Origin: Erpobdella octoculata
Taxonomy: Eukaryota; Annelida; Clitellata; Hirudinida; Erpobdellidae
Assembly (NCBI GenBank): GCA_963978895.1
Contig: CAXBUH010000076.1
Location: 98,931 to 162,930, forward strand
Direction: 5' to 3'
Length of the DNA stretch: 64,000 nt
In this document: one piece after another, positions 22,001 through 33,829 of the stretch
How the letters are laid out: each line of letters opens with the position of its first letter
Numbering within the stretch: the first letter of the stretch is position 1
Notes under the pieces: generated by a model
The model's input: the letters and a program-made list of their open reading frames with translations, nothing else
What the model was told of the DNA's origin: nothing
Database searches by the model: none
Made by a program: the position numbers and the translations under genes

Positions 22001-22534
22001 TTCTGTCACGCTTACGTAATTAGTCGTATAGACGATATCGGTGTGCACGAAAGAATTTATTGCGCACAGGCGTGTAATAAAAGTTATGCAATTTTACCCA
22101 GTGGCGTCGCCAGCTTTTTAATCCAGGGGGAGCAGCAATGTAGCAAATTAAAAATAAGAAATCAATGTACCAGATTTCGGGAAAATTTTAGACAATACCC
22201 GTGTAATCGGTTACAAAATTATTTAGAATTTCTGTGATTAATTGATTTACCAGTGATACAGTAGAATATATGTTTTGAAGTGTTCACAGTGTTTTGAATT
22301 AATGAATATTGAATTTATTTAAGAAAAATTTGAATTTCTATTTAATAATCAAATAATTACACAGCACATATTGATTGATTATTGATTGTTGATATTACTA
22401 TGAATATGATGATTGGTGATATTGATATAACGTTACTAGCCTGCTACTAGTCTGTTGATTTTTGAACTGTTCACTGACACTGACACACTGTTGTACTAAC
22501 TTGAACAATGTCAATGAAAACAAAACATTGAAAA

Positions 22535-24146
22535 TTAAATCAAACGAATACGTCGATTTTCAGCGTGCGCGAATCTGTCAACGATATTGTCCAGTGATGC
22601 CTGTTTCAGAACATCCCGTTCTACACTGCACAATACTAAATACTGAAGACGATCTTGCGCCATGGTTGAACGCAGTTTATTTTTGATTAAAGCCAGCTTA
22701 CTAAAAACACGTTCGCATCCAGCACTTGTTACAGGAACTGCGATCAAAATGGAATACAAACGTCGAAGTTCTTCCATGCATGGCGGACAAGCTTTAGCAC
22801 GATCCTGCAAAGAGGTGGCAGTTAGCCATGCTGATGTTTTACGGACTAAGTCATACTGTGCTACAACTACATCCGCATCAATTAGGTCTGGATACAAATT
22901 CGTCACATGAGCATGCAATTGATCTTTGTCAGCATCTGACTGCATAAGAGCACCAACTAACAGATACAACTCACTTGCATCATCCATGAAGCGAGATTTC
23001 AGTTCATTTAAACTTATGTCAACAATTTCCAACACCTGTCGCTTCAATTCATCCAGTGCGGATAAACTGACTTCATGTTCACCGCTATCGATACGACGGG
23101 ATACTTTGCGTCTTCTGTGGTCTTTTGGTTCGGTTGAGATGTCGTTCGCCACAGCTAGTTCTCTCGCACTTGCGATAACTGCATCCAGATCAGCTCTGAG
23201 TTCTTGCAACGATTTCATGGCAGCTTCAGTTAGGATAACAACTGAATGCAACGTTGAATCTGGACCTTGTAACGCTTTCGTTAACACATCTAGTGGCGAC
23301 AACAAACGCGCAAAGAATTCAACGGCGAGTACAAATTCAAACTGAGATGTGCAACTGAGTAGGCCGACAGCTTCGCCGATGACTTTACGGTCAGATGATT
23401 CATCGGCAATCTTGCTCAAAGTTTCATTGACTGCAGCAAGCCTTGTCCGTACAACTTCTACACTTCTTCCTTGGCAATTCCAGCGCGTGTCTGAAAGTGC
23501 TTTCATTGCTTTCTTTTACAGTCCAGCTTCTTCTTGAATACTCATGAACCATCCATGTCGTTTAGTTGACCCCTCAATCATAACGAACAATTGTTCTAAA
23601 ATTCCAAAAAAATTTCTACCAAACTGGGTTCTCTGGCAACTTTTGACAACAACCAAATTGCTGCTGTGTGAGCGGCAATGATTGTAGTGAGCGTTTGGCG
23701 CAGTTTTTCTAATTATAATTTGCACACCGCTATGTCTGCCACTCATTGATGCAGCGCCATCGTAGCTTTGTCCAACTAGTTTTGACAAATCAAACTTATA
23801 CCTCTGTAAAGTTTGTAGCATTATATCTGCCAAAGCTTGTCCTGTGGTCAGGTCTGAGTCAGTAACAGCTAATAGTCTTTCTACTGCGGTGAAGTCTGCA
23901 TTGCAGTATCGAATAACAATTGCAACTTGTTCTTTGTGAGACAAATCTGTTGTTTCGTCCATAGTCACAGAGAAAAATTCTGCCTGTTGAGCTTCATGAA
24001 TTACAATGCTGAGAACCTCGTCTCCAATCGCTTCAATGAGGCTATTTTGACTTTCGGGCGAGAGATAGTGTGCGTTACTGGGACAACCATTTAGGTAGCC
24101 GTCCAGACTTGTATCCGAATGCCTAATAAGTTTTTTAATAAGTCTT
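22535..24146 (-). pseudogene. hAT transposase (DUF4371/ZMYM1-like type), one in-frame stop
   Basis: One minus-strand frame runs from about 24146 to 22535 with a single TAA at 23518-23516. The N-terminal part has FFSVTMDETTDLSHKEQVAI, the first catalytic Asp context, and LVGQSYDGAASMSG, the second. The RW motif is in LSDTRWNCQ just after the stop. The C-terminal dimerisation region has LRRLYSILIAVPVTSAGCER and LALIKNKLRSTM. The N-terminal zinc finger is not visible, so the ORF is also 5'-incomplete. Transposases of this type cut and paste DNA as dimers. With a single visible stop, inactivation looks recent. Confidence 0.85.
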
Positions 24147-24228
24147 TATTAATTGATCGAAATGTCAATTGTTTTGGCAAAACCGCCTAGACAACAGCAA
24201 TTTTATCGCTTATTGCCCGGCGCCTACT

Positions 24229-24423
24229 AAGTAAAGTAAAGTAAAGTAACATGGTTTAGAGTGGTTCAGAAGGCTGAAGCCTGTGTGAGAACCACTACAA
24301 CATTTAGAGGCAGTTGTTTATGGTGCGTGCCTCCCCACACCCCCTGCGGACGCTGATGACGCGGTGAGATTCGAACCGCCGACCTTTAGGCCAACAGGCG
24401 AACGCTTTACCACATGACCACCA
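24229..24423 (-). mobile_element. tRNA-derived SINE nested in the hAT
   Basis: The minus strand shows an A-box (TGGTCATGTGGTAAAGCG) and a B-box (CGGTTCGAATCTC). The tail ends in (TTACT)-like repeats at 24229-24248. The 9-bp repeat GCGCCTACT flanks it (24220-24228 and 24424-24432), although part of it may belong to the SINE start because the related copy near 61700 also begins GGCGCTGGTGG. Confidence 0.75.
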
Positions 24424-24883
24424 GCGCCTACTGCCAGGGTAATAGTTATAACGTCGATAACTTGCCGGCAAGTTTGTTTATATTTGCTTATTTACAGTGA
24501 TCACGTGAGAGGGGTGACTTTGCCGCGCTGGACACGGTCCCAACTATAGAGTTATATAGGGTCTTGCCAGTCTAGGTATATATATCCTAAGTCTATGGGC
24601 TGGCCAGTGTGAGTCAGCATTACGCACGGCATTACGGAACGGTATAAATAAATTCAAGATATTTGGGAAATTTGCTGTCGCAATGTTTTCTGTAGTATTT
24701 ACTTGAAAACAACGTAACTACGTAAGTACTATAAAAAGACGCTATCCTTTATATATTTACCGCGTTGTCCGCACTGCGGACTCCGCAGGACCGCAGAAGC
24801 AATTAATCAGCTTCGAAATTACGACAATTTAATTTTTCAGGGGGAGCACGTGCTCCAAGTGCTCCCATGTGGCGACGCCACTG

Positions 24884-25588
24884 ATTTTACCTATATACAT
24901 TCTCAGTCCTAGAGATCAAAAGAAGTGGCGCTGCAATCTAAAAATATTATATAATGAGATTTAAAAAAAATCACAGAGGCAAGGACCACTTCTCAACGAT
25001 GGCCGTCAATTCACAAGAAATGTCGTGTATACTAAAATTCTCTAATAACTAATTATTGCACTTTTTAATTTTCACATCATTTGAATTTATATGAAATACT
25101 TTAGTAGATTGAAAATTTAAACACAAAAATAAAATTCATTAAATTTACTTATATATATACACACACAAAGTTTTTATGGTTATCAAATGTAATTTTGGTT
25201 TTGTTGACTTTTTTTTATAAAATGTATCCAAAGTACATCGGTAATTTTAAAACATCCGTCCTTGGGACGCAATCTAAAAATAGTTTAAAATGAGATTTTT
25301 AAAAATCCGTCATTTTTGACGGGCTATCTCTAGTTTTTATATATATAGATAAATAAAATAACAAAAAATTTCTAAATTTTTTGTCAACATTTATTTAATT
25401 ATAAGTCCGCGGTCTGCATTTTACCCACCCCCGACTCGTTTCAATACAAACAGATTAGATTACGCATTGTATACTCTTCAAAATAGGGCGATCCAGACCG
25501 AATTTTTTAAAACCCTTTCTTAGTTAGCACCTAAGACTCAAGAGAAAGATATGTTTCAAATTTCATTACAATCCGTTCAGATTACATA
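24884..25588. other. AT-rich spacer with two related segments
   Basis: Segments near 24930-25000 and 25260-25330 share GCAATCTAAAAAT and ATGAGATTT and look like pieces of one repeat. No coding sequence is seen. Confidence 0.4.
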
Positions 25589-25740
25589 ACTTCAATCAAC
25601 CAGTCTTAATTACAGTTAGTAAGACGCAAGTTTTTGATTAAGTGTGTATTTCTTCTAATAAATTTTGGGACCATTTCTATAGAACCTGAGTATAGTTATC
25701 GAAATTACAACAATTGGTGTCAGAAGCGAGATAAATAAAA

Positions 25741-26515
25741 ATGGTTCATCACAAATTATTGGAAGAACTCTCCCTGTTTGACTTGAGGCGGGAACTAAAA
25801 AAACGAAAACTCAATGACAAAGGAAAAAAGTCTGAGCTCTTGGATCGCCTCCGAATGACATTGGAAAGCCAAGTTCTGGATGTAGACGAATTCAAATTTG
25901 ATATGGATGAGGAATTAACACATTTTCTGAACAAGATGACCGAGGAAAACAGAACACCACAGGAGAAAAACAGAGCACCACAGGAGCAAAACAGAGCAGC
26001 GCAAAAAGAAACCAAAGCCGTTATGGAAGGAATAAAAAAAATTAATTCCCGAAGGTCAGCTTAGATTAACAGATGTGGAGAAAAGAGTTAATAACCTGGA
26101 AAAATTGGTAGAAAAGAATACCAAGGAAATCGAGAAGAGAATCGAGAGCAACCTGGAGATAAAATTGAACAATCTGGTCAAACAAGGACAGACTGGTTGC
26201 CAAGCCCAAGAAAGAATTCATTCTGTTGAGCATGCCAAGACCCCGGCTTTTGATGTCACTGTGTCATGTTCCGTCTACAAAGCTCAATTTGAAATTGCTG
26301 CCAGGAAAAATAACTTGTTAACCAGCCATCAGAAGGCAGAAAATCTGGTATTTTCCTTGAGGGGAGAAGCTTTACAGCTTCTCGAGCTTATTGTAGATAG
26401 AGATGATTACGATGCGATCGTGAAGATTCTCGAGAACAGATTCGGTAATCAACACGCACCCGAAACTTTCGAGCTCAACTCAAGAGTCGACGCCAGAAAC
26501 CCGAAGAAAGCATGA
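25741..26515 (+). pseudogene. Gypsy gag with N-terminal SAP-like motif
   Basis: It starts at 25741 ten bases after the primer-binding site. Residues 8-40 (LSLFDLRRELKKRKLNDKGK, KSELLDRLRM) fit a SAP DNA-binding motif. A helical, Gln/Lys/Glu-rich stretch containing TPQEKNRAPQEQNRAAQKE comes next. A stop at 26062-26064 with a shift is followed by a second frame at 26075-26515 containing a coiled coil (VNNLEKLVEKNTKEIEKRIE). A capsid-like segment comes next (FEIAARKNNLLTSHQKAENL, LRGEALQLLE). No CCHC knuckle is visible; the gag end appears lost. Confidence 0.8.
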
Positions 26516-26569
26516 TGTCAAACAAGGAAAACCCATAAAGGCCAATCCAACAAGAAGAAATCAGATTCT

Positions 26570-27049
26570 GTGAAGGTAAAAGATAATTTGCCTTGCAGAG
26601 TTGTGCCAGTTGCCGTTCTTGGAAAAGGAACTAGTTTATTTGTAGAAGGTAGATTAGGAATGAAAAACTGTAAGTTTATTATTGATACGGGAGCTTCTTG
26701 TTCAATCATAAAACCTTGTCTGGCGAAAGGAGAGGTTTTACAAAATGGAAAACACGTCCGTTTAAAGACTGCAACAGGAGAGCTTGTTCCAGTAGTTGGT
26801 GAAATTCAAACTGAAATAAGGCTGGGAAATAAGACTTTTCAGCACCAGTTTCTGGTTGCTGATATAGAGGAAAAATGCCTACTAGGGCTTGACTTTATGA
26901 GAACTCAGGGTTTTGCAGTGGACTTAAAAATAGGAACATTTAGACAGGGAAATATGGAAATACATGTTTGCTATAAAGGCGAAATAAATTCGGTAAAACG
27001 AGTATTGGTAACAAAGAGCATCATTGTACCTGCTCAGTCAGAATCTTAG
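26570..27049 (+). pseudogene. Gypsy aspartic protease region
   Basis: The catalytic triad context is FIIDTGASCSIIKP at about residue 38, and a downstream hydrophobic LLGLDFM matches the ILG-like flap end of retropepsins. The frame stops at 27047-27049 before the reverse transcriptase. Confidence 0.85.
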
Positions 27050-27133
27050 GTTTGGGCAAGAATAGAGAATGAGAAAAACTTAAGAGTTGTTGGATTCATC
27101 AAACCCCTGAACGGAATTGAAAAACATGGATTA

Positions 27134-28740
27134 ATGATCGGAAAAATACTGGTACGAACGGAGTCAGGAAACTACGTGCCAGTCAGAGTTATGAATGTGA
27201 CAGAATGCGACAGGCGAATAACAAAAGGTGATGAAATTGCGGTATGCAGCCCAGTCGATCACATATTGGCATGTAACACAGTGGTTGGTAAAAATAATAA
27301 TAAAAAGAGAAAAATTCAGGCACTGCTCGAAGCCGCTAAAACTTCACTAAAACCAATGAACAATGTCAAAGCGGAAAAGCTGATTGAAGAATATTGTGAT
27401 ATAATAGCTATTGACGAAGAAGACAATGAGAAAACAAAGATCGTTGAACACCGAATTCGAACTGGTGATACAGAGCCCATTCGTCAACTTCCACGAAGGC
27501 TTCCACTGGCAAAGCGAAAAGAAGCTAGAAAGATGCTAGAAAAGATGAAGAAACAAGGAGTTATTGAACTATCCAATAGTCCATGGAGTTCACCTGTAGT
27601 ACTTGTTAAGAAGAAAGATAACTCGCTACGTTTTTGTGTTGACTACAGAATGTCAAACGAGGTCACACAAAAAGATAGTTAACTTCTGCCCAGAATCGAT
27701 GACACCATCGATACACTTGTGGGATCTCGAATGTTTTCTACTTTAGATCTTAAGAACGGATATTGGCAGGTGGGAATACATCCCCAGTGTCAGTAAACGT
27801 GCCGCCAACTTATTCTAACTATTACACTTTATTGAAGAAGTTAGAGAAGTACTTTTATTAACTGTTAAAAAGCAAGCAGGAACGAGTTTAAACTAATCGA
27901 TTAGAGAAAATCGCGTGGAAACAGTCACGTAGGACTTTCCCTCCTAAAAATATACAAGCAAACGTAGCCTTACACACAAACACGAACAGCAAGAGTCTCA
28001 GCGAGGAAAAGCAAGAGCCGGACGAGGTAATGTCCCTACCTTATATAGGAAAGAAAACCACGAAATCATAACAAATCGATAAACGATGTAAACAAGTACT
28101 AAACATATTAATAGTTCCTTAAATCTTGATCGCGAAGACATCAGATTTTCACTACTTATAAACATATATATAAACTATAATCCACGAGATTTAATTGATT
28201 AATTAATCGGTAGATTTCTCAATATATTAAAAAATATACACCCCTATTAATTTCGGGAAACAACACGCGCTCTGATTGGCTCTTTAACACAAAGGCTTCC
28301 CCGTCACAAGATAAAAGATACTAAATATACTAGAAATAAAATAAAATAAAAAGTAGGGGGGGTCCAGCACTGACACCCAGGATCGCGAGAAAACTGCCTT
28401 TTCAATAGGTGAAGGATTGTGGCAATTTACAGTGATGCTATTTGGCTTGTGCAACGCAGCCGCAACTTTCAAGCGACTTATGGAGTATGTGTTACAAGGA
28501 TTAAATTGGACGACATTATTGTTGTTGGAAAGACGTTTGAAAAGCATCTACACAATCTTGGAGAAGTTTTCCAAAGGATCCGGGATGCTGGTATGAAGCT
28601 AAATCCGGCAAAGTGTGCACTTTTCAAAAGCAAGGTAAAATATCTTGGTCATATAGTTTCTGCCGAAGGGGTAAGAACCGATCCTGAAAAATTGAAGCGG
28701 TTAACCATTGGCCTGTTCAGAGAAATTCTCAAGAATTAAG
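27134..28740 (+). pseudogene. Gypsy reverse transcriptase, interrupted by a solo LTR
   Basis: The N-terminal fingers are readable (QLPRRLPLAKRKEARKMLEK, SPWSSPVVLVKKKD, LRFCVDYR). A stop at 27680-27682 interrupts them. The frame then resumes with the first catalytic Asp context (STLDLKNGYWQVGIHP) until the solo LTR at 27788. After the insertion the palm region LWQFTVMLFGLCNAAATFKR continues. The catalytic box is damaged by a shift (LDDIIVVG remains), and connection sequence (KYLGHIVSAEGV) follows. Confidence 0.88.
27788..28375 (-). mobile_element. Solo LTR of an unrelated LTR retrotransposon
   Basis: This 588-bp unit begins TGTCAGT and ends ACTGACA, the TG...CA ends of an LTR, and is flanked by the 5-bp duplication CCCAG (27783-27787 and 28376-28380). 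On the minus strand a TATA box TATATAAGG lies at 28047-28039 and an AATAAA signal at 27833-27828, in the order expected of an LTR promoter and poly(A) site. Removing it rejoins the Gypsy reading frame. The internal part of this element was presumably lost by LTR recombination. Confidence 0.9.
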
Positions 28741-28753
28741 AAGCTTTCTTGGT

Positions 28754-29824
28754 TTGTGCACATATTATCGACGATTTGTAGCCAACTTTTCCAGCATTGC
28801 AAAGGAATTATATAAGCTTACAGAAAAGAATGCACCGTTTGATTGGTCAGAGGCAAATCAACAGGCGTTCGAACAGTTAAAAACAGCTTTGAGTTTGACA
28901 CCAGTTCTGTCGTATCCAATCCCTGGAAAAGATTTTATACTAGACACAGATGCAAGTAATGAAGAAATCGGGGCAGTGCTTAGTCAAATGGTTGACGGCA
29001 ATGAAAAGATTATAGCATATTATAGCAGAACTTTGTCGAAACCGGAGCGCAATTATTGCGTCACCAGACGTGAGTTATTAGCAATCGTTGATTCTATTAA
29101 GCACTTTCACAAGTATTTATATGGTCAAAAATTTTTGTTGAGAACGGATCACGCTGCTTTGAAATGGCTTTTAAATTTTAAAAATCCAGAAGAACAAGTG
29201 ACTAGGTGGATCAAACGTTTACAATCATACGAGTTTGAAATTCAGCATTGGAAGGGTGAACAGCACAAAAATGCTGACGCACTGTCACGACGACCTTGCA
29301 ATGATGAATGTAAGTATTGCATTCGCATGGGGGGGAAGGAAATAAATAATCAGTGTTTTCAGGTACGGTTTCAAATTGACGACACTTGGTCAGATGAAGT
29401 GATTCGAGACGAACAATTAAAGGATGATGATATAGGGCCGATTTTGAGATGGATGGAAAAAGGGAAGAAACCTGACTGGCAAGAGATTTCTGAATTGAGT
29501 CCTGCTACTAAATCGTATTGGGCACAATGGGACTCTCTAAGGGTTGTGAACGGATCTCTAAAAAGAATTTGGGAAAGCACTGATGGTTCCACCAATGTTT
29601 TGCAATTAATTATTCCAAAAGTAAAAGTGCCAGAAGTGTTCCAACAAATGCACTCCGGAGTATCAGGGGGACATCTAGGGATGAATAAAACGTTGGACAA
29701 GATCCGCCAAAAATTTTATTGGGTATACTGTAAAATGGATGTAGAGGAATGGTGTCAAAAATGTGATACCTGTGCCGCTAGTAAAGGACCTCACGCTAAA
29801 ACAAAGGGCCATTTACAACAGTAG
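28754..29824 (+). pseudogene. Gypsy RNase H and integrase zinc-binding region
   Basis: This is the continuation of pol. The tether region begins TYYRRFVANFSSIAKELYKL. RNase H follows with ILDTDASNEEIGAVLSQ, the catalytic Glu region RRELLAIVDSIKHF, RTDHAALKWL and KNADALSRRP. The integrase HHCC zinc finger is near the end: H in MHSGVSGGHLGMNKT and the pair CQKCDTC. A TAG at 29822 ends the frame just before the integrase core. Confidence 0.88.
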
Positions 29825-30685
29825 AATGTAGGTTCCCCTTTTGAAAGAATTGCTATAGATTTAGCAGGTCCATTTCCAGTGTCAAAATCTGGCAATAAGT
29901 ACATTCTTGTGGTCATAGATTATTTTACAAAATGGCCAGAGGTTTTTGCTATACCTAATCAAGAGGCAGTGACAGTTGCCAACGTTGTTGTTGATGGCTG
30001 GGTTAGTCGCTATGGAGTACCAATGGAGCTCCATTCAGATCAGGGCAGGAACTTTGATTCACAATTGTTTAGAGAAATGTGCCATGTTTTTGGCATACAT
30101 AAAACCTGCACAACTCCCCTTCATCTTCAGTCTGACGTTATGGTGGATTGATTTAATCGAACTATTCAACAGCACTTGTCTAAGATGGTCGGTGAAAATC
30201 AAGTTGATTGAGATAAACACATTCCGTTATTTTTGATGACTTACAGAGGATTAGTTCACAACACGACGAAGGCCACCCCAAGTAAAATGTTATTTGGACG
30301 GGAGATACGACTTCCTTGCGATCTTATGTTTGGAAGTCCGGGAGACAAAGTAGAATCGGAAAGCGAGTATGCCGCACAATTGCGGGCTCGGTTAAATGAA
30401 ATTCATTTCGTAGCCCGAAATAGGATCAAAGCACCCAGCGACAGAATGAAAACTTGGTATGATCGCCAATCAAATATGAAAGAGTTTAAAGAAAATAATT
30501 TGGTGTGGTTCTACAATCCACAACGCAAAAAAGACTGGGAAGGATCTTATAGAATTATTAAAAAGATCAATGATGTCATCTACCGGATTCAAAAGGGCCA
30601 ACGTACTAAGATGAAAGTAATTCATGTTGACCGCCTTGCCAAATGTTATGGAGGCAATGAAACTGTTCGGGACGAACAGGATTAA
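29825..30685 (+). pseudogene. Gypsy integrase core and C-terminal domain
   Basis: Core sequence FERIAIDLAGPFPVSKSGNK holds the first catalytic Asp, and VPMELHSDQGRNFDS holds the second. The segment that should carry the catalytic Glu reads DVMVD followed by a stop (30149-30151), so the DDE triad is lost. Another stop follows near 30210. The C-terminal part (TYRGLVHNTTKATPSKMLFG, then WYDRQSNMKEFKENNLVW and the GPY/F-like GSYRIIKKI) is open to the stop at 30685. Confidence 0.85.
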
Positions 30686-30916
30686 GAAGGGGGTAGTTTT
30701 ATATCTACGGTTTATCATATTTATCAAAGCTGATAAACCTCAGAAGATTTTATGAACTAAGAAAAACATAAAAAAATATAGAGTGAAGTGATTACATATC
30801 TTCAATCTACCAGTCTTAATTACAGTTAGTAAGACATCAGTTTTTGAATAAGTGTGTATTTCCTTCAATAAATGTTAGGACCATTTCTATAGAACTTGAG
30901 TATAGTTATCGAAATT

Positions 30917-31070
<154 letters not shown>

Positions 31071-31873
31071 TAGAGCGATTTTGATGAAATTTATCAAGTA
31101 GGTAGTTCTCATACAGGGAAAGAAAGTTAAGAAAATTTGGACTCCCAACTCCGATCCCCTGGCTCAGGTGGGCCAAAAAAAACTTTCCAGGTCTAAAGTG
31201 CCTATGTACGACCATCAAAGGTAATTTGTGTAATAAAATTAAAATTTAGTTTACGTAACAACATTTGAAGGCTTCAAACAAATTTTAGCAAATCTATTTC
31301 ACGTTTTATGGACTAAAAAAAGTTAGGAAAGAGTGTAAAAGAAAAAGTGAGCGCGAGCGGTATTGGGAGCATATATATAGAATAGATATATCGGCCCGCC
31401 TGTTGTTTAGGAAGGCATCTAGCGAGGCAGCCTAGTAGACCGGAGATCCGAAACGAAGAACTGAGAGTTACAACCGTATAGTAACTTAATCAAGTATTTT
31501 TTTAATAGAAAAAAACATTTTTATGTACAAAATAAATTTTTAACTATATAAAAATTAACAAATTTTTTTTATAAAAATTTCAGTTGACATTGAATCTTAT
31601 TTGCGTAGTCTCTTTTTTTGTATAATAGTTTATAGTCCTTTACACCAAGTGTTTTAAGACTGTGCGTAGTCTCTAGTTCGATGGTCTATTTTTGTCTATT
31701 TAACGTCGCCTGTGCTATCGGTAAATTAGAATTGTATATTTTTTATGTCGGATATCGCGTTAAATTAAAATAAAGCTCATATCAACTACTTTTAGCTATA
31801 AGAAATCGACGTTTCTGTTTCTTACAAACCGGAGTTTAGTCTCCGCTGTCGTACCAAAAATAGATTAATACAA
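31071..31873. other. Spacer with a Helitron A fragment
   Basis: 31240-31370 matches the conserved Helitron A interior (GCAAATCTATTTCACGTTTTAT, then AAAGAAAAAGTGAGCGCGAG) in plus orientation. The rest is unassigned AT-rich sequence. Confidence 0.5.
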
Positions 31874-31882
31874 ATAATGAAT

Positions 31883-33638
31883 CGCACTGGCTACGGATCC
31901 GGCAGTGCCGGACCTATAACTATTATTTTTCGGGGTCCGTCAATTGATAAAAAAATAAAAATGAACGTAAATTTTATTTTTTTAAATTAAATTAAAGTTA
32001 TTAATATTAAAAACAAAATTTGAATTTATTTTGATTTCGAGATACGTCAGTGACGGACCGATAACTATTATTTTTCGGGGTCCGTCAATTGATAAAAAAA
32101 TAAAAATGAACGTACATTTTATTATTTTAATTTAAATTAATTTATATTATTATTAATTATATTTAAATTAAAGTTATTAATATTAAAACAAAATTTGGAT
32201 CTTATTGCAATTGGTGATAAATGGCTAAAACAGCAAATTCAGCAATCACATCGAATTTTTCAGGGCTCAAACAAAAAAGGCAGTCATCTGGGAGTGGGTG
32301 TTATAAGTAATAGACTACTGTCAAATGTGGAAAAGTTTCGGCGTGCAGATCGGCAACTCAAACATTTAGCTGAGCTAACAGTGGAAGGGGGGATGGCTCA
32401 GTCTGACTTAAGAATGAAAGTTCTTGAAGATCTAGCAAAAATATGGAGTACCAACCGTGAGGCAATAGTTGTACCAGTTGAAAGTGATGAAAATTTTAAT
32501 GAAGGGCCAACCAATTTGCTAGTAAACACTATTAATCAAGTCCAAAATGAAGAGGTTCTAGTAGAAAAAACAAATGCAAATTTTAACCAAATTAACCAGG
32601 TTTCTAATAACGCAAATGATGAACAAGTAGACATTCTGCCTGAACCTGTACAACCGGAAACAGACTATGCCAATGATGAGCAATTAGACATTCCACCAGC
32701 AGCTTCACAACCGGAAACAAAGATTACAAAACTGATATTGCCAAATAAGATTAGTTTCAGAGGACGGCCCAAGCTAAAGGAAAAGAAAACAGCCATGGGA
32801 TTGAAAAAACAACAAAAGGATATTTGTTTGCCATTTTCAAAAAAATCAGTCGATCAAAAAATTCATTGTAAGTAAATTTTTCGCTTTTGCTCCTTTTTAG
32901 CCATTTCTATTTCATTCTAATTATACATTTTCAGTGTTACTTGGGCGTTTGGTGATAGGAGGGAAACCGGAAGACATCTCACCCAATTTGCCAGCTGATG
33001 TCACAGATATGAACCTTGAAGTTATTGATCTTCCGGCATCACTTCTAAACGAAATAGTAGTCCTCGAAATTGTTAAACCTTATATATAACTAACCAAGCA
33101 TAGAAAAAACTACATGCTTCTATTAAAAAAAGGAAAAAAATTGAATATTTGGTATTGCCGTCCCTGTATTAAAAACACTGATACAGAGAACTGTATTGAG
33201 TCGACAGCTGCTTAGAATGGTACTATTTTAGCTGTGCTGGATTAACCACAAAACCCAAAAAAGAATGGTTTTGTTATACATGTCGGAGCTGATATAAACA
33301 ATTTTCAATATTTTTTTACTTTAATAAATTTGTATCAGACTATTATTGTTGTGCTGTATTTTATTTCGTCCCAATACCATTGAAAAATGTATGTCACTGA
33401 CGGACCCCGAAAAATAATAGTTATCGGTCCGTCACTGACGTATCCCGACTAACGCTATCGAAAATGTAAATCAAACTTTATTTAAAATAAAAATAAATTC
33501 AAATTTTGTTTTTAATATTAATAACTTTAATTTAATTAAAAAAATAAAATTTACGTTCATTTTTATTTTTTTATCAATTGACGGACCCCGAAAAATAATA
33601 GTTATAGGTCCGGCACTGCCGGATCCGTAGCCAGTGCG
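31883..33638. mobile_element. Mutator-like element with 9-bp target duplication and doubled termini
   Basis: Long inverted repeats of about 150 bp start CGCACTGGCTACGGATCCGG at both ends and are nearly identical. Both flanks are ATAATGAAT (31874-31882 and 33639-33647), a 9-bp duplication. Inside each end lies a second, diverged copy of the same terminal module, beginning TACGTCAGTGACGGACCGAT (left about 32042, right about 33447, inverted). The interior encodes a 226-codon frame and a following exon-like stretch. This is a non-autonomous or internally deleted Mutator-type element. Confidence 0.9.
32195..33085 (+). CDS. C-terminal part of a possible MULE-associated protein
   Basis: The frame 32195-32875 is open. 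It has RADRQLKHLAELTVEGGMAQ, an Asn/Gln/Glu-rich linker with two similar DEQVDI / DEQLDI units, then ISFRGRPKLKEKKTAMGLKK, an AT-hook-like GRP motif. A plausible intron (GTAAGT at 32868 to TTTTCAG at 32934) leads to an exon encoding LLGRLVIGGKPEDISPNLPA and ending near 33085. Further downstream (about 33145-33295) broken frames contain spaced Cys residues and WYCRPC, like a zinc-binding PHD-type end. I recall this arrangement from C-termini of SWIM-type MULE transposases, but the catalytic domain is absent. The start codon is arbitrary. Confidence 0.45.
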
Positions 33639-33829
33639 ATAATGAATATTCATTGAACCAAAAGACTCTAAATCGTTTTTTCGGAGGCCATCTTGGCATC
33701 TCACTCAAAACCTGCTCATCTCCGATATATCTATTATATATATATATGATCGGGAGTATGTATGTATGCTTGCATGTATAGAGCTTTTCTGAGGTCATCA
33801 GAAAAAAACCACCTTCTTGCAAACGTTTC

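Larger units (their letters stand above)
22099..24883 (-). mobile_element. hAT DNA transposon, 2,785 bp, 8-bp target duplication
   Basis: Ends are CAGTGGCGTCGCCA on the left and CAGTGGCGACGCCA (reverse complement) on the right. Both flanks are ATTTTACC (22091-22098 and 24884-24891), a perfect 8-bp duplication as hAT transposons make. CAGGGGGAGCA motifs occur just inside both ends. It contains a transposase-like frame on the minus strand broken by one clear stop, and a tRNA-derived SINE inserted at 24229-24423. Confidence 0.95.
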
